Source: Astropecten irregularis (Eukaryota > Echinodermata > Asteroidea > Paxillosida > Astropectinidae). From it: a stretch of DNA of 64,000 nt. Shown here piece after piece: positions 28,785 to 41,026 of this stretch. Location of the stretch: assembly GCA_963971285.1 (NCBI GenBank), contig OZ020256.1, positions 6,450,501 through 6,514,500 on the forward strand, in the 5' to 3' direction. The notes below the pieces were generated by a model, which saw only the letters and a list, made by a program, of their open reading frames with translations, was not told where the DNA came from and made no database searches. The stretch's first letter is position 1. The number at the start of each line of letters is the position of its first letter. The position numbers and the translations under genes were made by a program.

Positions 28785-28938
28785 GGGGGCACTACTCCAT
28801 ACTGGGGGAAATACCGGGGGCACTACTCCATACTGGGGGAACTACCGGGGGGCACTACTTCATACTGGGGGAACTACCTGGGGGCACTACTCCATACTGG
28901 GGGAACTACTGGGGGAACTACCGGGGGGGGCACTACTA
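28785..28938. repeat. G-rich tandem repeat of about 33 bp, left block
   Basis: Units of CATACTGGGGGAACTACC plus GGGGGGCACTACTC. About five copies, directly left of the 35-bp satellite. Confidence 0.9.
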
Positions 28939-28944
28939 AATGAA

Positions 28945-31310
28945 GCCTGTTTGTGATTGATGATAGATATACGTATGAAGCTTGTGTATGATTGATGATA
29001 GATATACTTATGAAGCCTGTTTGTGATTGATGGTAGATATACGTATGAAGCTTGTCTGTGATTGATGGTAGATATACGTATGAAGCTTGTCTGTGATTGA
29101 TAATAGATATACGTATGAAGCTTGTCTGTGATTGATGGTAGATATACTTATGAAGCTTGTCTGTGATTGATGGTAGATATACGTATGAAGCTTGTATGTG
29201 ATTGATAATAGATATACGTATGAAGCTTGTCTGTGATTGATGGTAGATATACGTATGAAGCTTGTCTGTGATTGATAATAGATATACGTATGAAGCTTGT
29301 CTGTGATTTATGGTAGATATACGTATGAAGCTTGTCTGTGATTGATGGTAGATATACGTATGAAGCTTGTATGTGATTGATAATAGATATACGTATGAAG
29401 CTTGTCTGTGATTGATGGTAGATATACGTATGAAGCTTGTCTGTGATTGATAATAGATATACGTATGAAGCTTGTCTGTGATTGATGGTAGATATACGTA
29501 TGAAGCTTGTCTGTGATTGATAATAGATCGATTAAGTATGAAGCTTGTCTGTGATTGATGGTAGATATACGTATGAAGCTTGTCTGTGATTGATAATAGA
29601 TATACGTATGAAGCTTGTCTGTGATTGATGGTAGATATACGTATGAAGCTTGTCTGTGATTGATAATAGATATACGTATGAAGCTTGTCTGTGATTGATG
29701 GAAGATATACGTATGAAGCTTGTCTGTGATTGATAATAGATATACGTATGAAGCTTGTCTGTGATGGATGGTAGATATACGTATGAAGCTTGTCTGTGAT
29801 TGATGATAGATATACGTATGAAGCTTGTCTGTGATTGATGGTAGATATACGTATGAAGCCTGTCTGTGATTGATGGTAGATATACGTATGAAGCTTGTCT
29901 GTGATTGATGGTAGATATACGTATGAAGCCTGTCTGTGATTGATGATAGATATACGTATATGAAGCTTGTCTGTGATTGATGATAGATATACGTATGAAG
30001 CTTGTCTGTGATTGATGGTAGATATACGTATGAAGCTTGTCTGTGATTTATGGTAGATATACGTATGAAGCTTGTCCGTGATTGATGATAGATATACGTA
30101 TGAAGCTTGTGTGTGATTGATGATAGATATACGTATGAAGCTTGTCTGTGATTGATGGTAGATATACGTATGACTGTGATTGATGATAGATATACGTATG
30201 AAGCTTGTCTGTGATTGATGGTAGATATACGTATGAAGCTTGTCTGTGATTGATAATAGATATACGTATGAAGCTTGTCTGTGATGGATGGTAGATATAC
30301 GTATGAAGCTTGTCTGTGATTGATGATAGATATACGTATGAAGCTTGTCTGTGATTGATGGTAGATATACGTATGAAGCCTGTCTGTGATTGATGGTAGA
30401 TATACGTATGAAGCTTGTCTGTGATTGATGGTAGATATACGTATGAAGCCTGTCTGTGATTGATAATAGATATACGTATGAAGCTTGTCTGTGATTGATG
30501 GTAGATATACGTATGAAGCTTGTCTGTGATTGATAATAGATATACGTATGAAGCTTGTCTGTGATGGATGGTAGATATACGTATGAAGCTTGTCTGTGAT
30601 TGATGATAGATATACGTATGAAGCTTGTCTGTGATTGATGGTAGATATACGTATGAAGCCTGTCTGTGATTGATGGTAGATATACGTATGAAGCTTGTCT
30701 GTGATTGATGGTAGATATACGTATGAAGCCTGTCTGTGATTGATGATAGATATACGTATATGAAGCTTGTCTGTGATTGATGATAGATATACGTATGAAG
30801 CTTGTCTGTGATTGATGGTAGATATACGTATGAAGCTTGTCTGTGATTTATGGTAGATATACGTATGAAGCTTGTCCGTGATTGATGATAGATATACGTA
30901 TGAAGCTTGTGTGTGTTTGATGATAGATATACGTATGAAGCTTGTCTGTGATTGATGGTAGATATACGTATGACTGTGATTGATGATAGATATACGTATG
31001 AAGCTTGTCTGTGATTGATGGTAGATATACGTATGAAGCTTGTACGTGATTGATGGTAGATATACGTATGAAGCTTGTCTGTGATTGATGATAGATATAC
31101 GTATGAAGCTTGTCTGTGATTGATGGTAGATATACGTATGAAGCTTGTGTGTGATTGATGATAAATATACGTATGAAGCTTGTCCGTGATTGATGATAGA
31201 TATACGTATGAAGCTTGTGTGTGATTGATGATAGATATACGTATGAAGCCTGTTTGTGATTGATGGTAGATGTACATATCAAGCTTGTCTGTGATTGATG
31301 GTATATATGT
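28945..31310. repeat. 35-bp satellite, about 67 copies, with 800-bp higher-order duplication
   Basis: Unit TGAAGCTTGTCTGTGATTGA plus TGGTAGATATACGTA. A set of marker variants (a 9-bp deletion, a +2 copy, GGATGG, TTTATGG, GTCCGTG) recurs at a spacing of 800 bp (for example 30171 and 30971; 29951 and 30751), showing block duplication. 35 is not a multiple of 3 and the unit lacks stops on the minus strand in all frames, so a 424-codon open frame arises for free. Confidence 0.97.
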
Positions 31311-31312
31311 AT

Positions 31313-31592
31313 GAAGCTTCATACTGGGGAACCACCGGGGGAACTACTTCATACTGGGGGGACTACCGGGGGGCACTACTTCATACTAGGGGAACTACCG
31401 GGGGGCACTACTTCATACTGGGGGAACTACCTGGGGGCACTACTCCATACTGGGGGAACTACCGGGGGGCACTACTCCATACTGGGGGAACTACCTGGGG
31501 GCACTACTCCATACTGGGGGAACTACCTGGGGGCACTACTCCATACTGGGGGAACTACTATACTGGGGGAACTACCATACTGGGGGAACAGA
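31313..31592. repeat. G-rich tandem repeat of about 33 bp, right block
   Basis: Same unit and orientation as 28785-28938, about nine copies, directly right of the 35-bp satellite. Confidence 0.92.
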
Positions 31593-31599
31593 TGAATCT

Positions 31600-32761
31600 G
31601 AACAGTTAGGGCAGATTTAGCCTTCAGAAAACAGAGGGGGTTAGAAAGCAAAAAGTGTAATTTTGATTAATTAAAGATTACAGAATCGTTCTTCGAATCG
31701 AACAGAACACAACTTGCATTTCGCCGACCCAACAAACAAAGGAAAACTTTAGCTTGTAACCATGACAACACACAACAAGAACATCAAAAATCAATGTTTT
31801 TTGTATCAATGAATCACTTTTTATTGACAAAATGACAAATAAAGCTCACAGACGATTTGTCATCATTGGAATAATAATAATGACATTTTTCTTGTGGCTT
31901 TCAAACCACCCATTCAAGAAAATAGCACCCTAGTTTGTCCGTCCTCGAATATTTACAGTGCAAAAAAAAGAGTAAAATATATAGAGCTATTTGTTGAATT
32001 TTATCTTTAATGTGATTTTTTTCTTGTGATGCATTTTGTTATGTACACGGAATACATCTTTTGAAATCTGTCAAATTATCCCTTTTCCTGCACACAATCA
32101 GTGATCATAAATAAATTAGATAGATATTACTTGATCGGTTTTGAGCCATGTACTTTCCGCAAAATTAGGAAGAATTTGAAAATGTTTATATTCTTTCCCA
32201 AATCACACAACTCCTAAAACTCCCAATAAAATTAAAGAAATAAATATTTAAAACTCAAACAATTGTGCGCTTAATGAATTTCACCAAAATATAAATTTTT
32301 TAAGTATATAGAATGTGTTTTGTTTTACCATTTGCAAATGTTATTAAACAGTTAAATTTACAAAATAATACATGGAATGAAAATATTTTTCCACAAATGA
32401 ATAATACCCAAGTACTTTGTTTTACTATCAAAATCTTCAAATTAATTTAGACGCCAATTAAGACCCAATTTCAAATCAGGTCATATAACAAACGTTTTAC
32501 AAGCTTAAGATTTAAGCATGTGGACATGATTATAATTAAGAATATTCATGAGCTTTTGCGCATAAATTTTCTATGCAGGCACAAAAAGTGACAAGGCTTA
32601 AACTTCTTGTTCGAGTCCGTGGTGATCACATTGATTCCAAACGAAACTATTTTTAGAAAAAAAAATGAAATAATAGGGAACACATACTTAGAACTTGGGT
32701 TTTGTTCAAATTAAAAATATGGCTAGTACCTTAGTAAAGATCCTCTTATCTAAACTCCTCA
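31600..32761. other. AT-rich spacer
   Basis: No repeat, gene or recognisable element seen on either strand. Confidence 0.6.
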
Positions 32762-33282
32762 AACAAAATTCTACAACTCAAGTTTGAGGGATGATATCTT
32801 TTTTGTTACTGATCTATGAATGGTGAAACTGGTATCATTGGAAAGTGTGATTATTCCTCTTTACAATGATGTGTCATTTGTTATGCTAATGTAATCGTGG
32901 AATGTATAGTCCTGATAAATACGCAGCAATGTCCAAAATGAAATGATGCAAAATTGGTTGTTTTCAGCAGTGAATTCCCAGTTGTGAATCTTTTTGAGGA
33001 TGGACTGAGTTTGGTGAATGGTTTTGATGCGCTGATACGTGAAAGCACGGTCCAAACATGGTGTATTCTATTTGCATTTTGCAACATTTCACTTCTGACT
33101 TTGCCCTTTATTCAGGAGAAATGTACAATCCATGATTACATAATCACAACAGATGGCACATCATTGTAAAGAAGAATAATGAAGCTTTCCAATGATACCA
33201 GTTTTACTGTTCACAGATTAGTAACAAACAAGATATTATCCCTCAAACTTGAGTTGCAGAACTTTTTTTGAGAGATTTATAT
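32762..33282. mobile_element. Fold-back element, about 520 bp
   Basis: Long imperfect arms of roughly 130 bp: AACTCAAGTTTGAGGGATGA and TCATTGGAAAGTGTGATTAT are found in reverse complement on the right side (TATTATCCCTCAAACTTGAG; AGCTTTCCAATGATACC). No coding content. Confidence 0.78.
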
Positions 33283-33377
33283 ACCACAAAAGTTTAGAGG
33301 AAACGACTGGCTAAAAATGTTGACAAGGAAACTAAAGCATATAAAATTGAGAAAGCTAATGAACCGGTTGCGCAATC

Positions 33378-33552
33378 AACATTTACATGCCATCATGGGA
33401 CTCATATAGTGGGTATTTTACTATCTCATTTGGCACAGAGCAGCTATGGAAATGAGCAAAGAAGAATGTGGACGATATGATAGTTTTCTTACCTCGTTTC
33501 AACTACTGTTCTGCACCAAATATACCCACTATAAGTCACATGATGGCATATT
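33378..33552. mobile_element. Palindromic element
   Basis: Arms ATGCCATCATGGGACTCATA and TATAAGTCACATGATGGCAT flank TAGTGGGTATTT and its complement. Confidence 0.68.
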
Positions 33553-33562
33553 GATCGCGTAA

Positions 33563-33729
33563 GAGGGCTCTGCGCTCGTGACGTCACATTCAGAAGTTCA
33601 GACAAACAAGTTGCCCAATTAACTTACACGTACACTGTAAACGTTGTGAAGCTTGTCCGAACATCCGGGTAACAATAGCTGTCGATATAAAGGCCGTATT
33701 CTATAAATAGCTCGAACATGGAGCCCTAT
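33563..33729. mobile_element. M12 element with CRE and TATA-like motifs
   Basis: Ends AGGGCTCTGCGCTCG and CGAACATGGAGCCCT; contains CGTGACGTCAC and TATAAATAGC. Copies at 34926 (partial), 44971 and 62424. Confidence 0.78.
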
Positions 33730-34351
33730 TGTTATATTCATTCAAAAAAATGTGTAATACAGTGTAACAGTGACATATGCTTTGACAACCATTACCAGTA
33801 CTGCCACGGTAACGGCTTCTCGCTACCGGGGCGAAATCCTCCAAACATACCTCATCCAGAATTAATGTGAAATAAAAACTAAAAATAACAGAGAATTAAA
33901 AAAAAAAGAAAAAAAAGGAAAAACTAGAAGATTTCTTTGTAATATACTTATTTATCTTATAATTTTTATAAATATTAATTCTTCTTGAAAGGCATTTACA
34001 TTTACAAACGCTAAATGCCTTTGCAAATGTTTTTTACTAAAAATATAAATATGTTTGATCAAAGAGTTGTCACACACTTTCAAAGGCATTTTAAGGTACC
34101 GTAATGCACATGCACCTATAATAAATAAATGCGCCTATAAATCATAAATCTCTTTGATCAGAAATCATGCTGTGAAATCTTACTCATTCTTACAATTAAC
34201 AACTTCGTTTAAAAATGAACCTGCCTTAAATTTTGCTCAAAACCATAAAAACAAAATGGTTCCCCAAAAAACTATCAAAACTAGAGTGACATTTCAAAAA
34301 GAGGTTAAAAAGCAAACACCATTGTCATGGAAATGCTTTTTACACATTATG

Positions 34352-34494
34352 CAGGCATGCAATTTGGACTTTCCAAGAAAAGAGGAAATTCAAATCTTTA
34401 CCAGACTTTGTGCAGTGTTTTTCACTTTTCAATGGCATAAGAGTGAAGTGAAAAAAGAGGAAATCAGCTGATCCGTGGAAAAGTTGAATGCCTG
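34352..34494. mobile_element. M16 element, opposite orientation
   Basis: CAGGCATGCAATTTGGAC to AAAGTTGAATGCCTG; shares GAGGAAATCAGCTGATC with the 21249 copy. Confidence 0.75.
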
Positions 34495-34925
34495 ATTATG
34501 ACAAATCAGAGAAACGTCATCTAAGATCATTCTTCGGAAAACTCGTCTTTATTCATTCGGCTTTTCAATTCGGTGTCTAATTCAATCTGCATTATGAAGT
34601 GATATTTTTTCCAAGAATTTTTCTTGTGAATGATGTTCAGCAAAATAACCTTTAAGATACACAAATTTCATTACACATTACATTTAGCCAGGGGACCAAG
34701 AAAAAAAACAAAACATGGCCGCCATATAAAAGTGCTCTACGTAAACATATCATACACATGCTGATAAAAAGGTTATGCAATTTTAATATCAAAACTTCAG
34801 CCTTGAAATTGTTCTGTTTTTGCCTTATTGGAAGGAATGATAATTCCTGTTTACCGTATATCCAAAATATTAAATCACCTTAGGTTTAGAAATGTACTAA
34901 TAAGTCTGTTGTTATGTTGTGAATA

Positions 34926-34990
34926 GGGCTCCGCGCTCGTGAGGTCACATTCAGAATGTTCGGGCAAACAAGTTGTACATTGCCCAATCC
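34926..34990. mobile_element. M12 fragment
   Basis: AGGGCTCCGCGCTCGTGAGG and CAAACAAGTTG only. Confidence 0.7.
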
Positions 34991-35606
34991 CCAATTAACC
35001 AAAGAATTTCAATTTGCAAGAGATTTGAAACTGTTGTCCAGTCTCGAGGACTCTACCGCTCGTTTCACCAACAAATTCCAACCTCTTATCACTATTAAAA
35101 AAACCTGCTGCACATTGAGACAATCCCAGATACTTCTTAACATGCCCCATTGCTCAGAAACAAAAACAGGAAGTAGAATGCTTAAATTGTTAAATCAAAG
35201 ACAGTTCGCAATAGTTTTATACATACTCCAAATCAACATATACCTTACCCAATGCAATGTATACCAAAATACCCAAAAACAAAACAAAAAGAAGTCCAAT
35301 TTGTAGTACCAAAGAAACAAAAAGTGTATTAACGAAGAAATCACGTGAAAAGATAAAATATGGCTACAAACTACTATAAACAAAATCAGAGGCGAATATA
35401 CATATATCATATTTTCTGAAACTGTTGTTTTTGGTTTTTTGGTTTGCACTTGTCTTTGGTTGCACGATGGAAAATATTTAAATTCTTTACTACCTCTCAC
35501 TTCCTGAACTCTTTAAAATCCCTGATTCTCAATAAAATAAATGAAATATGGAGTGTGGAATAAACCAAAAATTAAATGAATGAAGGTGTAAATATCACAC
35601 TACAAA

Positions 35607-35952
35607 GGGCTTTTCACACTATCAAAAATCTTGTGGTTAAACCGGATCGAACACTGAGATATTGTTCAACCCTTAGGCTATCAAACTTGAACAATATCGA
35701 CCCCAAGCCAACCCAGGTAGGACGGCCGAACCGGATCGAAACCAACTCTGGAAGGGACCAGGGTCGAAAATCTCAACCCGGTTCCAAACTACATTTTTTT
35801 TGCCATGATCTGTGTCATATGAGCCAATTCATTAAAAACGTAGTGTGAATGTTGTGTCTCTTTGATCCGGTTCAAAAACTTGCCGGGCTGAACCGGGGCA
35901 AATCCGGGTTGGTTTCAACACGGATCGAAAAGGACAGTGTGAAAAGGCCTTA
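35607..35952. mobile_element. Palindromic element with GGATCGAA motifs
   Basis: Ends AAGGGCTTTTCACAC and GTGTGAAAAGGCCTT; repeated AACCGGATCGAA and complements inside. Confidence 0.78.
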
Positions 35953-36480
35953 ACCGTATGGCCCAGTGTGCCAACCTCAAGGTTTGAATTGATTTGGTTG
36001 ATTCAATAGATAAGAGTGGGGTACATCCCTTAGCCATAAGCCATGCTGGTTTAATAGTCTTTTCTTTACAAGCATGGCAGAATTTGTTCCATTTTATGCC
36101 ATCGTCTGCCATTTCTCTGTGTGCACTGGATGTATAGACCTTATTAATGGTGCATCCATCTTGTTACTTTCCTAGTATACCCTTTGGAAAAGATAACACC
36201 AATTATAAAAAGGAAACAGGTACCAGACTACTTGGAAATCACACCTCGGTTTGATTACACTGCTTCAAATGTAGGATGGATGCACCGTGAATAAGGTCTA
36301 TTGTCAGTCAGTTCCAACTTTGGAACCATTTGCCTTTCTCCAGTTCTCTAAATATGGCAGTACTTCATTCATACCGATCAGCATTTCTATAATCAGTGGT
36401 CTAGCTGCTGGTTCCCTCCATCAAATAAGTGTGGATCTGGTGTGGGAACCAACGCATGGATAACTGATGGAGACTTGAGG

Positions 36481-36766
36481 CCTTTTCCCAAACCTCGGCT
36501 TCGGCTCAGGCTCTGGCTCAGGCTCTGGCTCAGGCTCTGGCTCAGGCTCTGGCTCGGGCTTAGGCTCTGGCTCCATTTTGTAATTCCCTTTTAAAATAAC
36601 TGGTATCAAAATAGAAGCTTTTAGCTACGGTTTGACAGCAGATTCTCTGGTTTGAAAAGGAAAACAGAGCTTCAGCTTCAATAAAAAACCACAACCTATA
36701 TTTTCAGCATATGGATGACAGAGACGAAGCCAGAGCCTGAGCCAGAGCCTGAGCTGGGGTTCACGG
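36481..36766. mobile_element. M6 element with internal 12-bp repeat
   Basis: Same interior; the left arm is expanded by GGCTCAGGCTCT repeats at about 36497-36560, which create a spurious Glu-Pro reading frame on the minus strand. Confidence 0.8.
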
Positions 36767-36802
36767 CTCTGATAACCTGCATAATTTGGTGCTTATGATC
36801 TT

Positions 36803-36975
36803 TTCTTAAGGGGCTAGCGTCAAATTTCTACGCTAACAAAGTAAGCAAGAAATATGTGAACTACGCACACACACAACTGAAAATTTCTTGCTAATCCAAG
36901 AAATAGGATTTCGTAAGCACAGAATTGTCTGCTTCCATAAGCGCCAATTCTATGCTTACCGTAAACAGAGCCATA
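36803..36975. mobile_element. M5-like variant
   Basis: Contains GGGGCTAGCGTCAAATTTCT and GCGCCAATTCTATGCTTACC, like 49505-49748. Confidence 0.6.
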
Positions 36976-36979
36976 ATCT

Positions 36980-38810
36980 TGGTGCTGCTGATTTGTGTTC
37001 AACAAACAGGCCTTGTATCAATGACTCTGACAAATGCACACTGTAACCAATTAAATACCATCTCTGCTTTCTGGCATACACGTAAATTGATACAAATAGC
37101 TATGTGCATGAACAAGCAGACCATCATTAAGCTTTAAATAACTATTCCTTGAATGAACATGTTAAAAGGTTTCCTATTTTGATACCATATATGCCATCTG
37201 CGCTCCAAATCTCAGCCTGTTAGTCACTGTTCCATTTCAATCTACGGTTTCTTTTCATCCAAAAATATCCCAAAAGCAACGACGGTTATATCTAGAAGTA
37301 GGACACAGAATGATATTAGGGAGGTTTCGCACGCGAACGGATACGTATACGTGTATGGTTAGCTATCTGTAAACGTCAACAGCTGATCCGATGTTTCGCA
37401 ATAGTGAAGTCTAGTTCTGACAACGGAGAACCACTTTTGTACCTGACTTCGAGGCTAATTTTGGCTTATCCTTAAGTTAGGAAATGCATAGAAATGACAT
37501 ATTCGTGTTCAGCAAATCCTTTCGTTTTAATCTAATCATGCACATGACAAAACATGAACAGAGAATTACGAAAATACTGATATTCGGTACGCGTTTAACA
37601 CTTACTCGTATCAAGCAAGATATCCGTGCTTCGAAGACGTATAACGGATAGCGGAAAAACTGTGACGTCATAAGTACACAAATACTGGTGACGTATCCGG
37701 CGCGCTAACCGTATCCGTTCGCTTGCAAAACCTCTCTATTAATGACAGTCAATCATTTGCATTTCTTTTTGCTGTGCAATTTTAAAACTTTTTTTGCATT
37801 TGTAAAAAAAAAAAAAAAAAACCCAGAAACCAAGGTTGCATTGTTTTCTCTGAATATCATTTGTGGACTTAATATCAAGCACCAAATGAAGAAGGAAAAA
37901 TTCATCAAATTCTTTGAGAATTCACCCATAATACCACACCTAGACTTCCTTTTCCGTTTAATAATTAAATCACTTTATATCTACATGAGCATAAAAATAT
38001 TTGATTAATTTATTTATTCGTTGATTTTTATTTTATTCAAGTCTCGTCTGGCTTAATATGCTCCAATACACCTCTGGTTAATCCATAATAGAAACTAAAC
38101 AAAAAATGGATGAAACAAAATGAAAATATAGCGAAGCTTGGGATAAAAATTTATCCGAAAATTCGCTTTGCCTTTCAATTTCACTGAATTAAAAGATAAC
38201 GTGTCACCAATTGATTCAAGAAGATTGAGAAACCAGGGATATATTTTGGCGAACAAATTTGAAAAAGGTCATTTAAAAAAAAAAGATCTACATTTTAGAC
38301 AATCTAATCCATCTCAATCTTTGACAGATATGAGAGGAGTTTCTTGTCTTCTTCAAAAAGGGGAGGAGATTAATAGTTCATCGGGCCGAGTCAAAAAGAA
38401 GTTGACAAAATGACACTCAAAAGTTCAGTAAAGCATAATACAACCACTCTCTCCTGCTTAAAGGCAGGATACAGGATTTGCAAGGCCTCCAAAAACAAAT
38501 TGAGTTTGAGACAGAAAATGGACTCAACAGTTCGTAAACAGTGCAAACAGTCACCATGGGAAATCTTGGTTCATCAGATGTTGGGTTTTTCAAGGAAATC
38601 AAGATTTAGTGTCTTTTAAAAAGAGTGATTTCGAAAGCGCAGTGTAACTGTGAAAGATTCAGAGGGGGTCAAGATTGTTTTGGCCGTATTTCTGTTATCC
38701 AGATGAACAAAGCGTAAAAAGGTACATGAAACAATGTTTGTAAGGAAGTTTAAGACCTTCACTTCTGTTTAAGTACCAAATTCAGCCAAATGCAAATCCT
38801 ATATGCTCAC
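36980..38810. other. Spacer between RFC3 and CLOCK
   Basis: Open frames up to 88 codons (37742, 38168) without recognisable domains. A palindromic stretch at about 37320-37740 (GAGGTTTCGCACGCGAACGG; CGTTCGCTTGCAAAACCTC) looks like another inverted-repeat element of about 420 bp. Confidence 0.5.
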
Positions 38811-39075
38811 TTTAATATGACTGAAAAGAATGTAACAAATTGATCATTCCTAAGAGGAGTTATGTCAATTTTAATAAACGTACTCATTTTGCAAGGTGTC
38901 CATAGAATATTAATGACTGAATCTAAGAAGTAAAAGGTACGTAAACAGCTGAAAATGCTTACTTTATTGGTTTTGTCAAGTATTCCATGGACAGCTTGCA
39001 AAATGAGTACCTTCATTAAAATAGACATAAGTCCTGTTAAGAATGACCAATTTGTTTCATTCTTTTTTCTAATAA
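38811..39075. mobile_element. Palindromic element, imperfect arms
   Basis: AACGTACTCATTTTGCAAGG pairs with CTTGCAAAATGAGTACCTT, and AAATTGATCATTCCTAAGAG with its near complement on the right. Confidence 0.65.
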
Positions 39076-40126
39076 GCAGGAGAGAATGCTTGTTAAATAT
39101 ATGCTTTAATGAAATTTCAAGTGTCATTGTTTGTTTTTGAAAACATTCACCAATCCTGGCCACCCTTTTTTTTTACTCACCCTGTATTATTAAAGGCACT
39201 TCCGCCAAAAGTGAGCAGAATAAAAGTATATGTACATATTCAAAAAATAATAACCAAATTTGTGCGTGTCTGGACTTAATATCAATATGAAATAATTATG
39301 GAATTTGCCCCCCCCCCCCTCCCCTCAAAAAATATGAATGCTGCTATGAAATTTAATTACCGGTACATTAGAAAGCACTTCACTCAAAACAATGCTTGTC
39401 TGGAAATACTTAGACAAGGCCAGTGTTCTATCCACGCCGGTCGGCACCGGTCGGAGACATCCGGCACTTTACGACCGGCACTCAAGATGAAAAATCATAA
39501 TGCCGACCGGCACAAACAAATCTTGAAAATCTCAGAAATTGCACAAGTTACAACATGAATGTTGTGTTGTTTTTTCCAATGAAAGAACAGTAAGATTTTG
39601 ACTTGGAGACAAATTTGGAAAGACAAATTGACCAGATCCCCGATAACAAAACAGAATATTGCTGACACGCTCACATACGTACGGACTTGCATTTAGCTAC
39701 CTTGTATTATCTCCTGGACCCCGGCCGTGAGGGGCGAGAGCTCCACTTGCTTTGCTTTACAACAAGTAAATTTAGTCGGCACTCAAAATTGACAAAACAT
39801 ATTTTTACAATGTTGCCTTCTGTGTGTGCACAATTGCACAAACGTAAAGATACATGTATATAAATGGTAAGAAAATATTACCAACTATGAAAGAAAGAAA
39901 CGAACAAACGAACAACCTGCAACCACAGATAAAAGTACACTACATGTACTACCCTGTTCAAACAACCCTCAATTAGAAATGAATGCATTTTTGTGCAATT
40001 TTCCGCAGACATACCGGCTCAAAATAACTCAATCCCATTTTAAGACACAGCCAATATTTTTAATCGACTGATATTTACCCATCATATTGGCTTTTCACTG
40101 TTTGACCGTTTTGACGTTTATGGATG

Positions 40127-40132
40127 TTTATT
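40127..40132 (-). terminator. Candidate CLOCK polyadenylation signal
   Basis: AATAAA on the minus strand about 900 bp past the CLOCK stop. First good hexamer I could find; others lie further on. Unconfirmed. Confidence 0.3.
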
Positions 40133-40361
40133 CCACATTCAACAAACCGGAAAGAAAAAATCAAATGCAAAATGAATGAATTTGGTTTAGAAATATGCAA
40201 AAAAGGAAATCGAGAAGTATGAAATGAGAAAAAAGTTAAAAGTGTTTAATTAAAATCTTCATATGTTTTGTTCTTGTACTGGCATTTGGTTTTAAACATC
40301 ATACAATTGCATTTCTTTGATACCCTGAACAATTCCTTTATGTAACATATTTTTCGTCATT

Positions 40362-40425
40362 GAAAAGTGAACAAAGAAAAATTGACTGGAGTGGGATTTG
40401 AACCGGCGACCTCCAGACAATTTTT
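40362..40425 (-). mobile_element. SINE-A, truncated copy
   Basis: Only the 3' half remains (GGTTCAAATCCCACTCCAGT on the minus strand). Confidence 0.72.
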
Positions 40426-41026
40426 TAGTCAGTTAAAATAAACTAGCACAATGAATTGACAAACCCTGTTTGTGTCCTACACTGTATGGACGGTTGATAT
40501 GAAGCAGACATCTCTACACTGTTTTGCCTGGTATTCTGCTCCGGAACTTTCCTTGCTGTGTAATAGAGTGAGCCCTGTAAAGCTGGATGGCTGAAACCTG
40601 CCTTTAAAGAGTTGAGGACTCCTGAGTTCAATTTAAACCATGACTCAATTTAGGCAGCCTGACACGTTGGCAAACTTAAAGTGCAGCAGTATGAAGCAGT
40701 CTTCACATATCGACTTGTGTGTTCATTGCAAACTGTGCACGAGTGTATGGGGTCATCAGCATGGTGTTTATAAACGCAATCGACATGTGAAACGCATTGA
40801 TCCGTGCATGTTGGTTTGGCAGACTGGTTCTCCCCGATCACTGGTCAGGCGTGTGTGGTTTCATTTACCACTGCGAGTTTTAATCCTAACACTGATATCT
40901 TGGTAGTTCTGCAAGGATGAAATGGTGCTGTAGTCTGTAGTATCTACTGCCATCCAGAGAAAGCACAGTCTTGCTAAAATATTCAGGCACAGGATTGACA
41001 AGATCAAAGACCGTTGCCATTGATTA

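Larger units (their letters stand above)
39080..41026. other. Spacer and CLOCK 3' UTR
   Basis: A C-run at about 39308 and a small inverted pair around 39430-39500 (GACCGGCA, TGCCGACCGGCAC). Nothing else apart from a SINE-A fragment. The part next to 41026 is probably CLOCK 3' UTR. Confidence 0.5.

Noticed and set aside
30048-31322. A 424-codon open frame on the minus strand with a Tyr/His/Ser-rich repeat
   Set aside because: It spans the 35-bp satellite. The unit has no stop in any minus-strand frame, so any such array gives a long frame. No conservation signal and no start or promoter context.
28785-31592. CRISPR-like array
   Set aside because: Repeats are directly adjacent with no unique spacers, in an animal genome. 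These are satellites.
34154-35306. Open frames of 105 and 116 codons on the plus strand
   Set aside because: AT-rich low-complexity codon use, overlap with M16 and M12 elements, no domain and no splice context.
36421-36609. Glu-Pro repeat protein on the minus strand
   Set aside because: Produced by a 12-bp repeat expansion in the arm of an M6 element; other M6 copies lack it.
38168-38413. 81-codon Lys-rich frame on the plus strand
   Set aside because: No homology recognised, AT-rich spacer, and no consistent splice partners.
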